DNA of 64,000 nt from Dysgonomonadaceae bacterium PH5-43 (GTDB lineage Bacteria > Bacteroidota > Bacteroidia > Bacteroidales > Azobacteroidaceae). Shown piece after piece: positions 46,764 to 55,707 of the stretch. The position numbers were made by a program, and so were the translations under genes. The stretch's first letter is position 1. The number at the start of each line of letters is the position of its first letter. The notes under the pieces were generated by a model. The model did not search any database. It worked only from the letters and a program-made list of their open reading frames with translations, and was not told the DNA's origin. The stretch covers positions 62,001 to 126,000 of the forward strand of contig JARXWK010000003.1 of assembly GCA_029916745.1 (NCBI GenBank), written 5' to 3'.

Positions 46764-47045
46764 AAACACAAAGCTTCACTTAGGGTCGTCTCTCTTAGTA
46801 GAGACCCCTTCCCTCTCTTAGTAGATAGGCGAGGTCTCTCTACTAAGAACGATGGGGTGGTTCTACTAAGAGAGATTAGACCGTTATACTAAGAGCGACA
46901 TCGGGTCTCTACTAAGAAGCACCTCGCCTATCTACTAAGAGACACGAGGGGTATCTAGTAAGAACCTGCTCGCCCATCTACTAAGAAAGGAGAGGTATCT
47001 CTACTGAGAGCGATCAAGGGGTTCTCTTAAGAGCATCGGAGTGCT
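46764..47045 (-). repeat. Family B array, copy 2: eleven units at exactly 23 bp
   Basis: Cores start at 46793, 46816, 46839, 46862, 46885, 46908, 46931, 46954, 46977, 47000 and 47023, without a single phase error. The first two read TCTTAGTAGA, most others TCTACTAAGA (the inverse), so orientation flips while phase is kept. The 13-bp spacers all differ. The 28-bp block at 46764-46791 links it to element U. Confidence 0.88.
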
Positions 47046-47397
47046 TCGAGAGAGAGATAGAGCCGTCCATTTGTCCAGTCGCTAAGTTTTACGCTCTTCT
47101 CCGAGAGTTAAGAGATTGCAGATAGTTGCATATTTGGGGCGTTTACTTACTCTCTTGCCCACTCTCTTAAATGACGCAAAGGGTCTATAATGTCAAAATA
47201 ATAGAGAAAAGAGAAGTCTTGTAAAAATAAGTAAGTAGAGAAAATGTCGAAAATTTGAGTGAAATAGAAAAAAGACAAAGATAAAACTTGTGCTGAACAG
47301 TTACTATTGTCAGTTGATTTGTTAATTTGAATTAAGGGCATATTATTACGGTTAAATAAACTAAAGCAGTTAAATCAAAATCGCAAACTTGCACGTT
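47046..47397. other. AT-rich intergenic stretch with no supported gene
   Basis: After the array come purine/CT-rich degenerate sequence (GAGAGTTAAGAG, ACTCTCTTGCCC) and then plain AT-rich DNA. A 64-codon minus-strand frame here has no motif or start context and is not called. Confidence 0.5.
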
Positions 47398-47420
47398 ATT
47401 TGTATATGTACATTACAAAT
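47398..47420 (+). promoter_or_regulatory. 23-bp palindrome upstream of degP
   Basis: ATTTGTA and TACAAAT flank TATGTACAT, itself nearly palindromic, 46 bp before the degP start. A repressor or stress-regulator site is possible; none is identified. Confidence 0.4.
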
Positions 47421-47465
47421 GACATAAATAAATCATTATTAATAACTAATTAAAAAAAAGACAAT

Positions 47466-48968
47466 ATGACGTTTAATTGGAAAAATTTAATGGGCTTTCT
47501 TTTGGTAAGCGTATTTAGTGCGGCTATTGCCGTAGGTACTTATTCTTATTTAGATGCAAACAAACAGGCATCTAATGATACAGAAGTTAAGCAAACAGGG
47601 TTTCAAACGGTGGGTTATAATATCATTCCTGCCGAAAACACCGACTTTACTCTTGCTGCCGAAAACAGTGTGAATGCTGTTGTACACATCAAATCTATTA
47701 TTAAAGCAAAAACAATAGATAGAGGTCAACAAAGATATTTCGATCCGTTTGAGTTCTTCTTTGGTCAAACACCACAGTATCAAAGTCAGCCTCGTGAAGG
47801 CTATGGCTCTGGTGTAATAATTTCAACCGATGGCTACATCGTTACCAACAATCACGTAATTGAAGGCGCAGACGAAATTGAAGTTACCACTAACGATAAT
47901 CAGCAATATACAGCTAAGCTTATCGGAACTGATGCATCTTCCGACATTGCACTGTTGAAGATAGACGGAAACAACTTCCCTATTATTCCTTTTGGCGATT
48001 CAGACGCTCTAAGAATTGGCGAATGGGTGCTTGCCGTTGGTAACCCTTTCAATCTAACCTCTACCGTTACCGCTGGTATTGTGAGCGCAAAGGGCAGAGG
48101 CAGCATTCTTTCTGATTCCAGAACAACTCAAGATAAAATCGAATCGTTTATACAAACCGATGCAGCCGTTAACCCCGGCAATAGCGGAGGAGCCTTAGTA
48201 AATACAAAAGGTGAATTAGTAGGAATAAACACTGCAATATATTCACAAACAGGAAGTTTTGTAGGATATTCATTTGCCGTACCCATCAGTTTAGTCAGAA
48301 AAGTGGTTGGAGACATTCAACAATACGGAATGGTACAGAGAGCAATGCTTGGCGTTACAGTTATGGAATTACCCGTTTTGAAAGAAATGGAACCTGACAC
48401 ATACAAGAAATTAAAAGTTAAAGAAGGTGTTTATGTTAATGGATTTGCCAACAATAGCTCTGCAGAAAAAGCAGGTATTAAAGAAGGCGACGTTATTACA
48501 GCTATTAATAATACCAAGATTAAAAACTTTACAGAACTAAGAGCTCAGATAAGCAGATACAGTCCGGGCAACTCTATAGACGTACAGGTAGACAGAGAAG
48601 GAAATACAAAAACCTTTGCGGTAGAACTTAAAAACGATCAGGGTACTACCGAAATAGTTAAGCATAAAAGTGCCGACGAACTATTAGGCGCAACCTTCTC
48701 GGCTCTTACCACCGACGAGATGAAAAAAGCAGGAGTATCTTACGGAGTAAAAGTTACTAATGTTAGTAATGGTAAATTAAAAAGCGTAGGTATTAAAGAT
48801 GGATTTATTATCCTTACTGTTAACGACAACCGAATAACATCGCCCGAATCTCTAATTAATTTAGTTGAAAACACTATGAAACGAGATCCCGACGAAAGAG
48901 TTCTATTTATCAAAGGATTATACCCTAACGATAGAGTAAGATTCTACGCTATCGACATCAACGATTAA
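47466..48968 (+). CDS. degP: DegP/HtrA-family periplasmic serine protease
   Basis: 500 aa. N-terminal TM/signal segment (residues about 8-28). Trypsin-like protease domain with triad His130 (TNNHVIEG), Asp160 (SSDIALLKID) and Ser240 (NPGNSGGAL). Two PDZ domains follow, from about residue 285 (MLGVTVMELPV, AEKAGIKEGDVITAINNTKI) and about 410 (GVKVTNVSNGKLKSVGIKDG). It degrades or refolds misfolded envelope proteins. Monocistronic, about 100 bp ahead of rpoD. Confidence 0.94.
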   Translation: MTFNWKNLMGFLLVSVFSAAIAVGTYSYLDANKQASNDTEVKQTGFQTVGYNIIPAENTDFTLAAENSVNAVVHIKSIIKAKTIDRGQQRYFDPFEFFFGQTPQYQSQPREGYGSGVIISTDGYIVTNNHVIEGADEIEVTTNDNQQYTAKLIGTDASSDIALLKIDGNNFPIIPFGDSDALRIGEWVLAVGNPFNLTSTVTAGIVSAKGRGSILSDSRTTQDKIESFIQTDAAVNPGNSGGALVNTKGELVGINTAIYSQTGSFVGYSFAVPISLVRKVVGDIQQYGMVQRAMLGVTVMELPVLKEMEPDTYKKLKVKEGVYVNGFANNSSAEKAGIKEGDVITAINNTKIKNFTELRAQISRYSPGNSIDVQVDREGNTKTFAVELKNDQGTTEIVKHKSADELLGATFSALTTDEMKKAGVSYGVKVTNVSNGKLKSVGIKDGFIILTVNDNRITSPESLINLVENTMKRDPDERVLFIKGLYPNDRVRFYAIDIND

Positions 48969-49031
48969 CAAATTACAAACTATTGACTGCAAAAGTAATT
49001 ACTTTAATTATGATTAATAAAAATAAATAAT

Positions 49032-49039
49032 TACCTTTG
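49032..49039 (+). promoter_or_regulatory. -7 box of rpoD
   Basis: TACCTTTG, 27 bp before the ATG at 49067. Confidence 0.55.
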
Positions 49040-49066
49040 CAGTCAATTTTCCCAGAATATTTTTGA

Positions 49067-49927
49067 ATGAGACAGTTAAAAATTACCAAGTCAATCACTA
49101 ATCGTGAAAGTGCTTCATTAGACAAGTATCTTCAGGAAATAGGTCGTGAAGACCTTATCACTGTGGAAGAAGAGGTTGAATTAGCTCAAGCTATCAGACG
49201 CGGCGACCGTGCTGCATTAGAAAAACTCACACGTGCTAATCTTCGTTTCGTTGTTTCTGTTGCAAAACAGTATCAAAATCAAGGCTTAAGCCTGCCCGAC
49301 TTAATTAACGAAGGTAACTTAGGATTGATTAAAGCAGCTGAAAAGTTTGATGAAACTCGTGGATTTAAGTTTATCTCTTATGCTGTGTGGTGGATTAGAC
49401 AATCTATTTTACAGGCATTGGCAGAACAGTCGAGAATAGTTCGCCTACCTTTAAATCAGGTTGGATCGTTAAACAAAATCACTAAAGCGTTTTCTAAGTT
49501 TGAACAAGAGCACGAGCGCAAACCCTCTCCTGAAGAATTAGCTAACGAGCTTGACATTCCTGTAGAAAAGATTTCAGACACATTAAAAGTTTCGGGTCGA
49601 CACATATCTGTTGATGCTCCCTTTGTTGAAGGCGAAGACAACAGTTTGCTTGACGTTCTTGTAAACGAAGACGCTCCTGTAGCCGACAGAACTTTAATAA
49701 ACGAATCTTTAGCCAAGGAAATAGCCCGAGCATTATCTACTCTTAGCGAAAGAGAAAGAGACATTATTAAAATGTTTTTTGGAATAGCTCGTCAAGAAAT
49801 GACTCTCGAAGAAATTGGAGATGAGTTTGGCTTAACTCGCGAACGTGTGCGACAAATCAAAGAGAAAGCAATCAGAAAATTGAAACAAAGCAACAAAAAT
49901 GATTTGTTAAAGAGTTATTTAGGTTAA
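49067..49927 (+). CDS. rpoD: Primary sigma factor of Bacteroidota type
   Basis: 286 aa. Regions 1.2 ([20 protein letters not shown]), 2 ([39 protein letters not shown]), 3 and 4 ([36 protein letters not shown]) are all present. The N-terminal region 1.1 of proteobacterial RpoD is absent, as expected for the short primary sigma of this phylum, which reads the TAnnTTTG promoters seen across the window. It is followed by a terminator hairpin. Confidence 0.95.
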   Translation: MRQLKITKSITNRESASLDKYLQEIGREDLITVEEEVELAQAIRRGDRAALEKLTRANLRFVVSVAKQYQNQGLSLPDLINEGNLGLIKAAEKFDETRGFKFISYAVWWIRQSILQALAEQSRIVRLPLNQVGSLNKITKAFSKFEQEHERKPSPEELANELDIPVEKISDTLKVSGRHISVDAPFVEGEDNSLLDVLVNEDAPVADRTLINESLAKEIARALSTLSERERDIIKMFFGIARQEMTLEEIGDEFGLTRERVRQIKEKAIRKLKQSNKNDLLKSYLG

Positions 49928-49980
49928 TAAATAACCCAAAGAAAGAAATTCCCCTAATGAATGAAACAAATAATGGGGAG

Positions 49981-50011
49981 AGCTCCTGAGATAATTCTCC
50001 GGAGCTTTTTT
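49981..50011 (+). terminator. Terminator of rpoD
   Basis: AGCTCC (49981-49986) pairs with GGAGCT (50001-50006) and is followed by a T run. Confidence 0.75.
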
Positions 50012-50032
50012 ATTTGTAATTATACACTATAC

Positions 50033-51322
50033 TTAATCTTTCAAACAACCCAAAGGAATAACCTTTACACCGTCTTCTCTCGTATAAGCCATCTCTCCAC
50101 CTGTAAGAACAATAAGAAGATCGGGGAGTCTTAATTGTATTTGTTTTTCTGCTTTATTTTTTTCCTCAATAAGATTTTTAAGCTCAAGTAAATGTTTTGC
50201 ACCAGCCTCTACATCTCTACTCCCAAGCTTACATTCAATAAGAGCATATCTACCATCTGACAAATGAAGTACAGCATCTGCTTCTAATCCATATCTATCG
50301 TGATAGTAAGACAATACACCTCCTAAAGATTGAGAATAAATTTTAAGATCACGAATACACATACATTCATAAATAAAACCGAATGTTTTCAAATCAAGTT
50401 CTAAACTTTGTGGCGACGCTCCTAAAGCTGCTACGGCTATCGAAGGATCTACAAAACAACGTTTTTTACCAGTCCGAATAACTGTTGCAGATCTTATTGC
50501 AGGACTCCAAGCTTCCACATCTTCAATAACAAAAAGTTTTTCCAAAGCCTCAACGTATTGATTAAATGTCAATATCGAAGTTCCTTCCATCTCAACAGAC
50601 ACATCTGCCAACATACTGGTTTTCTTCGCCAAAGTACATAAATTTCTTGCATAAGAGCGCATAATAAGCCTTGCCAAAGAGGGATTACGCTGTACTTTAT
50701 CAATCTTGGAAATATCTTCACTACAAATAATATCTACGTAATCTTTAGCTATTAACAACTTAGCTGCATCACTCATATTATCCAAAGAAGCAGGCCAACC
50801 ACCTCTACATGCAGCAAAAATAAGTTGCTCCACAGATAAGTTAGACATCACTCCATCTATATCTAAACTTTTATTATCAAATAGTTCTTTAATGGAAATA
50901 GAGCCATTAGATTCTTGAGATTCATAAAGACTCATAGGATACATTGAGATTTTTGAAATTCTACCTGTACCTGTATGCATTATATCATCATCATCAATTA
51001 CCGTAGAACCAGTTAATATAAATTGTCCTTTTAATTGTCTTTCATCTACAGCATGACGAACCGCATCCCACAACACAGGAGCCACCTGCCACTCATCAAT
51101 CAATCTTGGTGTTTTTCCTTTTAAGAGCAGCGAAGGTTTAGTTTGCACTGTTGCCAAATAACTCTCTCGAGTATCTGGGTCTTGTAATTTAACAATACTG
51201 TTTGCTTGCTTTTCTGCCGTTGTTGTTTTGCCACACCATTTTGGGCCTTTTATTTGAACAGCCCCAAACGCTTCAAGACGTAATTTTAGCTGGTCGTCTA
51301 CTATTCTTTTCAAATATTTCAT
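50033..51322 (-). CDS. Second AAA ATPase with DUF4143 C-terminus
   Basis: 429 aa from ATG 51322. Walker A IKGPKWCGKTTTAEK (residues about 23-37), Walker B PRLIDEWQVAPVLWD (with a single acidic pair), FILTGST sensor, and a C-terminal DUF4143/restriction-like region with EADAVLHLSDGRYALIECKL (D...ExK). Same family as the gene at 23538 but clearly diverged, with a WCGKTT P-loop and an RLIDEWQ variant. It is flanked by the rpoD terminator and the family E array. Role unknown; often found as mobile single genes. Confidence 0.87.
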   Translation of the reverse strand: MKYLKRIVDDQLKLRLEAFGAVQIKGPKWCGKTTTAEKQANSIVKLQDPDTRESYLATVQTKPSLLLKGKTPRLIDEWQVAPVLWDAVRHAVDERQLKGQFILTGSTVIDDDDIMHTGTGRISKISMYPMSLYESQESNGSISIKELFDNKSLDIDGVMSNLSVEQLIFAACRGGWPASLDNMSDAAKLLIAKDYVDIICSEDISKIDKVQRNPSLARLIMRSYARNLCTLAKKTSMLADVSVEMEGTSILTFNQYVEALEKLFVIEDVEAWSPAIRSATVIRTGKKRCFVDPSIAVAALGASPQSLELDLKTFGFIYECMCIRDLKIYSQSLGGVLSYYHDRYGLEADAVLHLSDGRYALIECKLGSRDVEAGAKHLLELKNLIEEKNKAEKQIQLRLPDLLIVLTGGEMAYTREDGVKVIPLGCLKD

Positions 51323-51381
51323 AAACAATTATATTGTAGTTTACGAAACAAAGATAGTATAAATATTTACACCAACAAATC

Positions 51382-51473
51382 CACTATATGTTTTTGAGGC
51401 AAATCACTATATGTTTTTGAGGTGATTTGATATATGTTTTTGAGGTAAATCACTATATGTTTTTGAGGTTGCT
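51382..51473 (-). repeat. Family E array: 23-bp copies of the 3' end of tatD
   Basis: Four units start at 51382, 51405, 51428 and 51451, exactly 23 bp apart, each with TATATGTTTTTGAGG. The unit at 51451 is part of tatD: read on the minus strand it encodes the last residues NLKNI and the TAG stop. The other three are extra copies downstream of the gene. Spacers alternate CAAAT, TGATT and TAAAT. Confidence 0.9.
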
Positions 51474-52211
51474 TGTTCTTTCTGCAACCTCTTCGACCGA
51501 AACGTTATAAACTTCGGCAAGTTTTTCCACTATATATATAAGGTATGATGGTTCGTTGCGTTTCCCTCTGTAAGGAACTGGGGTAAGATAGGGCGCATCT
51601 GTTTCCAACACTATTCTATCCAAAGGAGCCAAAGGCAAGTAATTTCTAAAAGCAGCATTCTTGTAAGTTACCACTCCATTTATGCCCAACTTGAAGTTTT
51701 TGTATTTCAGAGCTTTCTTAAGTTCTTCTTCACTGCCTGTAAAACTATGGAAAATACCTCGCAGTTTATCTGCCCCTACCCTGTTTAAGCTCTCAAAAAC
51801 TTCTGGAAAAGCTTCACGAGTATGGATAGACACTGGCAAGTTAAGCTCTATACTCCAATTAAGTTGTTCTTCAAAGGCTTCTATCTGTTGCTTCAAGTAA
51901 GTTTTATCCCAATACAAATCAATACCTATCTCTCCTACTGCTATATAATTACCAGTAAAAAGCTCGTTCTTTATAATTTGTAAATCATTAAGATAATTAT
52001 CTTTAATGCTCGTAGGGTGCAAACCCATCATAGGAAAACAACAATCGGGATATTTATTGCAAAGAGACTTCAAACGATTGATAGACTCAACATCAACATT
52101 GGGTATAAGAAATTTCTCTACTCCATTATGTTTAGCTCTTTTGATTACCGCATCAATATCAGCATCATACTCTTCAGTAAAAATATGCGTATGCGTATCA
52201 ACCAAATACAT
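51453..52211 (-). CDS. tatD: TatD-family metal-dependent hydrolase/DNase
   Basis: 252 aa. Motifs: VDTHTHIF at the N-terminus (metal His pair), GLHPTS, GEIGIDLYWD with the metal Glu, PVSIHTREAF, GIFHSFTGS, LETDAPYLTPVPYRGKRNEP with the metal Asp, and VAERTSNLKNI at the end. Family members are 3'-5' exonucleases acting in DNA repair or turnover. The start overlaps the upstream gene by 14 bp, suggesting translational coupling. Its last 18 bp are reiterated downstream. Confidence 0.92.
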   Translation of the reverse strand: MYLVDTHTHIFTEEYDADIDAVIKRAKHNGVEKFLIPNVDVESINRLKSLCNKYPDCCFPMMGLHPTSIKDNYLNDLQIIKNELFTGNYIAVGEIGIDLYWDKTYLKQQIEAFEEQLNWSIELNLPVSIHTREAFPEVFESLNRVGADKLRGIFHSFTGSEEELKKALKYKNFKLGINGVVTYKNAAFRNYLPLAPLDRIVLETDAPYLTPVPYRGKRNEPSYLIYIVEKLAEVYNVSVEEVAERTSNLKNI

Positions 52212-52908
52212 TAAGCTGGTCTCCTTCTACATATTCGTAAAACTTAATTCCGTAGTCTCTAAACTTTCTATTTCTTTGTTCGGGAGCTAATCCCCAATAC
52301 TTAAATTCAAGCTTAGTCCACGTATCCCAAATAATTCTATCAATCTTATCTCTCACTTCTGTAAGATTTTCTTGGTTACGAATAGTGTTTTGTCGATATA
52401 TTTTAAGACTATGAAGTAAATCTCTAAACAAGTCGTAATGAACTTTCACCTTAGATATTGCAGGATTGTATATAGGAACACCACCTCTTGATGTTCGTTC
52501 GTTTTCGCCTTTAATTAATCTTTCACCCCATTCAAGCACAGCATCTTCCGAAGATAGGTCGGGTAGCGAAAATTCGTTACTATCTTCCAATCCGTAGCAA
52601 GCAAGAGTTTCCACTTTTATTTCATTACGAATAATAGCCATATTCAAAACCTGAATAAAGTGAGATATATAAAGTTGAGCTGTCTTAAACAGCTCTACAT
52701 AATTTTTATCAGCTTTTGTTTCGTTATCCAATGCTTGCTTAAAACAAAAACAAGTACCTTCGAACGAAAGAAGTAAATTTCTATAATCATGCAATTCTGC
52801 CATAGATAAGATAGCATTCTCTTCCCCAATCAGTTCATCTTGGTCTATAATTGTTTGTAGTGCTTTTATTCTATCTTCATCTATATCGGGTAATTTCTTA
52901 GCCGGCAT
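52198..52908 (-). CDS. Conserved hypothetical protein
   Basis: 236 aa, soluble, no signal peptide, mostly charged alpha-helix. Features seen are a short Cys pair (GTCFCFKQ), a conserved-looking SRGGVPIYNPAISKVKVHYD and a C-terminal WTKLEFKYWGLAPEQRN. No family recognised. It sits between polyprenyl synthase (12 bp upstream) and tatD (14-bp overlap), so it belongs to that operon. Confidence 0.72.
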   Translation of the reverse strand: MPAKKLPDIDEDRIKALQTIIDQDELIGEENAILSMAELHDYRNLLLSFEGTCFCFKQALDNETKADKNYVELFKTAQLYISHFIQVLNMAIIRNEIKVETLACYGLEDSNEFSLPDLSSEDAVLEWGERLIKGENERTSRGGVPIYNPAISKVKVHYDLFRDLLHSLKIYRQNTIRNQENLTEVRDKIDRIIWDTWTKLEFKYWGLAPEQRNRKFRDYGIKFYEYVEGDQLNVFG

Positions 52909-52920
52909 ATAATTCTATGT

Positions 52921-53892
52921 TTATGATTTTCTATTCATTAATTCTTCTGCCAATGTTTTAATAACGTCTTTTCGGTCGTCATCTACATTAACTTTATTTA
53001 GTTCCCAAATAGATTTAGCATAAAACTCTTCCATTTTACTACGAGCGATATCTATCACGTTTAGTTTATCATAGATTGAAGTTACTGCTTTAATCTTTTC
53101 TTTTGGATTATCATTTATTTCGAGCCATTGAAGCAATTCCTTTTTCAATGCCTTATTATTGGTATTAAGAGCCGACACAAGCAGATAAGTTTTTTTATTA
53201 CAGAGAATATCTCCGCCTATATTCTTACCAAAAACAGCTTGGTCGCCGTAAGTATCTAATATATCGTCTTGAATTTGGAATGCCAGTCCGAGATTAATAC
53301 CGAACTCATAAAGAGAGTTCTGATCTTCTTCCGAAGCATTAGCTATAATTGCTCCAGTTTTAAGACAAGAAGCTATCATAACTGCTGTTTTTAGTCGTAT
53401 CATCTTAATATATTCATCTTCAACAACATCTAACCTGTCTTCGAATTGCATATCGTATTCTTGTCCTTCAAATATTTCTTGAGTAGTTTTATTAAACAAG
53501 TCTAACAACTCAGGCAACACATCTCCTCTATATTTAGATATAAACTTAAACGCAAGAAGAAACATTGCATCGCCCGAAAGAATAGCTGTATTATCATTCC
53601 ATTTCTTGTGCACCGAAGGTTCTCCTCTACGAACATCTGCATTATCCATCAAATCGTCGTGCATAAGAGTAAAGTTGTGATAAATTTCCCAAGCCAAGGC
53701 AGCATCAAGAGATTCGTCAATATCTTCTTTATACAAGTTGTAAGCCAATAGAGTTAGTGCCGGGCGTATTTTCTTCCCTTTTTGGGCAAGTAAATAAGCT
53801 ATAGGATTATATAGTCGAGATGGTTGTTCGGGATAGTTTATATCCTGAATACCTTTATTAATCTTTGCGATTGCGTCTTCAAGAGTTATCAT
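52921..53892 (-). CDS. Trans-polyprenyl diphosphate synthase
   Basis: 323 aa from the ATG at 53892. The -7 box TATTTTTG (53911-53918, minus strand) lies just upstream and rules out the 53913 start. First aspartate-rich motif LMHDDLMDNADVRRG, second motif FQIQDDILDTYGD, and GKKIRPALTLLAYNL near the N-terminus. The enzyme condenses isopentenyl diphosphate into farnesyl- to octaprenyl-length chains for quinones or cell-wall carriers; chain length cannot be told from sequence by eye. First gene of an operon with the hypothetical gene and tatD. Confidence 0.92.
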   Translation of the reverse strand: MITLEDAIAKINKGIQDINYPEQPSRLYNPIAYLLAQKGKKIRPALTLLAYNLYKEDIDESLDAALAWEIYHNFTLMHDDLMDNADVRRGEPSVHKKWNDNTAILSGDAMFLLAFKFISKYRGDVLPELLDLFNKTTQEIFEGQEYDMQFEDRLDVVEDEYIKMIRLKTAVMIASCLKTGAIIANASEEDQNSLYEFGINLGLAFQIQDDILDTYGDQAVFGKNIGGDILCNKKTYLLVSALNTNNKALKKELLQWLEINDNPKEKIKAVTSIYDKLNVIDIARSKMEEFYAKSIWELNKVNVDDDRKDVIKTLAEELMNRKS

Positions 53893-53910
53893 AATTTTCT
53901 TTTTGAGAAT

Positions 53911-53918
53911 CAAAAATA
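53911..53918 (-). promoter_or_regulatory. -7 box of the polyprenyl synthase-tatD operon
   Basis: TATTTTTG on the minus strand, about 19 bp before the ATG at 53892. Confidence 0.5.
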
Positions 53919-53967
53919 CTGCTTTTTATATTGATACACAAAATTAATATAGCATTTCTTTATTTTA

Positions 53968-54657
53968 CTACAATTTAAAGTAAACAGGAATGTAGACTTT
54001 CACCCTTACTGGCTCTCCATTTTTAGTACCCGGTATCCACTTAGGCATAAGCTCTAACACTCTAATAGTTTCTTGGTCTAAAGAGATATAAATACCTTTT
54101 TCTATTTTGTAATTTGAAGTAGAACCATCTTTGTTTACAATAAACGAACACCAAACCCTACCCTGTTTATGTTGTGTTTGAGCCGATGCTGGATATTTCA
54201 GATTCTTAAACAAAAATCTACTAAGAGCATTATTGCCTCCCGGAAACTTTGGCATAACATCGGGGGTAGTTATCGTTTGCTCTTCTTGTTCGTCTGTAGT
54301 TTCTTGATATTGCACAGTCTCCTTTTCTTTTGTTTCTTCTTGATAATTAAAAGTTTCGGGGAGCTCCTCTTCCATCTCTTCTACTGCTTCGTCAACAACA
54401 TTAAAGTCTTCGTAAAGTATTTCTGATTTAGTTTCTTGTAATGGTTTTTCTTCTTCAACAGTTGGTATAGTTATCTCACTTAAATATTCTTCTTCTATAA
54501 ATATCTGAGGTAATCCCTCCCATTCGGGCATATCAGGCTCTACGGTTCTCCATTCTATAAGAACAAAGAATGAGGCAAGAGCAACTACAAGTCCCATAAG
54601 GAAATACGTTGTTGTTTCTCGTTCTAAATCAACGTTATTATTTTTTTTACTCTGCAT
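53968..54657 (-). CDS. TonB-family energy transducer
   Basis: 229 aa from ATG 54657, 7 bp after the -7 box at 54665-54672, so the 54675 start is unlikely. A short cytoplasmic N-terminus, one TM anchor (TYFLMGLVVALASFFVLIEW), an acidic Glu/Thr-rich spacer (residues about 60-135) instead of a Pro-rich one, then a TonB C-terminal domain (MPKFPGGNNALSRFLFKNLK, GRVWCSFIVNKDGSTSNYKI, VRVKVYIPVYFKL). It transmits proton-motive force to outer-membrane receptors. ExbB/ExbD are not in the window. Divergent from porQ. Confidence 0.88.
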   Translation of the reverse strand: MQSKKNNNVDLERETTTYFLMGLVVALASFFVLIEWRTVEPDMPEWEGLPQIFIEEEYLSEITIPTVEEEKPLQETKSEILYEDFNVVDEAVEEMEEELPETFNYQEETKEKETVQYQETTDEQEEQTITTPDVMPKFPGGNNALSRFLFKNLKYPASAQTQHKQGRVWCSFIVNKDGSTSNYKIEKGIYISLDQETIRVLELMPKWIPGTKNGEPVRVKVYIPVYFKL

Positions 54658-54664
54658 TAGTATG

Positions 54665-54703
54665 CAAAAATACAATTCTTTTGAGTTTTCTTCGTTATAT
54701 TTG
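54665..54703. promoter_or_regulatory. Divergent promoters of tonB-like gene and porQ-cmk
   Basis: Minus strand -7 box TATTTTTG (54665-54672) and plus strand TATATTTG (54696-54703), 23 bp apart. Confidence 0.55.
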
Positions 54704-54722
54704 TGTTCTCAATTCAAAAAAT

Positions 54723-55703
54723 ATGAACAGATTCTTTATTTTTTGCTTACTATTAATTATTCCGTTAAATATATTCGGACAGGCTGGTAAATCAACATTC
54801 GATTACCTACTGCTTCCACAATCAGCTCGAACATCTGCTTTAGGAGGTAACAATGTATCTCTTATCGAAACTGATGTATCTCTTATATACGACAATCCTG
54901 CCGCTCTGGGAATAGAGATGGATATGGTATTAAACGCAAGTTATATGTCGTATATCTCGGATATAAACATCGGGAACGTTGCTTTTGCCAAGCGAATAGG
55001 TGAAAGTAGTGCTCTTGGCATTGGTGCTATGTTTAGCAATTATGGTAATATGCAAGAAACCATAGACGGAAACGTTGTTGGCGATCTTAATGCCAGCGAC
55101 ATTTGCGGAAATGTGTTTTTTGCTCACGACCTTACAAGTAAGTTAAGAGGTGGTATTGCTGCTAAATTCTTTTACTCTAACTATCATCACAATACAGCCA
55201 TAGGATTAGGTGTTGATTTAGGTCTTAGTTATTACGACGAAGAGCGTAAATTTTCTTTCGGTTTAGTGGGTAAAAACATAGGACGACAAATTAAATCGTA
55301 CGACGAAGAACTATATAGCTTACCTTGGGATATTCAATTAGGATTTTCTAAAAGGCTACCACACGCTCCTATCCGTTTATCACTAACAGCTCTTCATCTT
55401 AAACAATGGGAGTTCGACAATTACAACGGCAAAAAAGACTCGTTCTTCAAAACCCTAACCAAACACTTCATTATAGGAGTAGACATTATACCAAGCGACA
55501 ACTTTTGGATTGGCGTAGGTTATAACGTTAAAAGAGGAGCCGATATGAAGATAGAAAATGGAAACAAGTTTGGAGGATTTTCGGCTGGTGCCGGATTAAA
55601 AGTTAAAGCATTCAACTTTGCCGTAAGTATGGGTAAATATAATATCTCGGCAACTTCGCTTATGTTTAGCGTATCAACATCGTTTGCAGAAATGAATTTA
55701 TAA
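54723..55703 (+). CDS. porQ: Type IX secretion system protein PorQ
   Basis: 326 aa from the ATG at 54723, which heads the signal peptide [19 protein letters not shown]; a frame opening at 54609 starts upstream of the promoter. The mature protein begins [20 protein letters not shown], then [13 protein letters not shown], and continues as an outer-membrane barrel. This phrase set is characteristic of PorQ/PorV-type proteins of T9SS. The next gene is cmk, 4 bp on, a linkage often seen for porQ in Bacteroidales. It would serve export of the sorting-domain proteins in this window. Confidence 0.88.
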   Translation: MNRFFIFCLLLIIPLNIFGQAGKSTFDYLLLPQSARTSALGGNNVSLIETDVSLIYDNPAALGIEMDMVLNASYMSYISDINIGNVAFAKRIGESSALGIGAMFSNYGNMQETIDGNVVGDLNASDICGNVFFAHDLTSKLRGGIAAKFFYSNYHHNTAIGLGVDLGLSYYDEERKFSFGLVGKNIGRQIKSYDEELYSLPWDIQLGFSKRLPHAPIRLSLTALHLKQWEFDNYNGKKDSFFKTLTKHFIIGVDIIPSDNFWIGVGYNVKRGADMKIENGNKFGGFSAGAGLKVKAFNFAVSMGKYNISATSLMFSVSTSFAEMNL

Positions 55704-55707
55704 ATAT

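Noticed and set aside
46793-47032. CRISPR array (short repeats with unique spacers)
   Set aside because: Cores are only 10 bp, spacers 13 bp, orientation flips, and no cas genes are present.
47147-47341. 64-codon minus-strand frame
   Set aside because: Low-complexity, no recognisable start context, signal or motif.
54609-55703. porQ starting at 54609
   Set aside because: That start is upstream of the promoter box at 54696 and gives no signal peptide; 54723 does.
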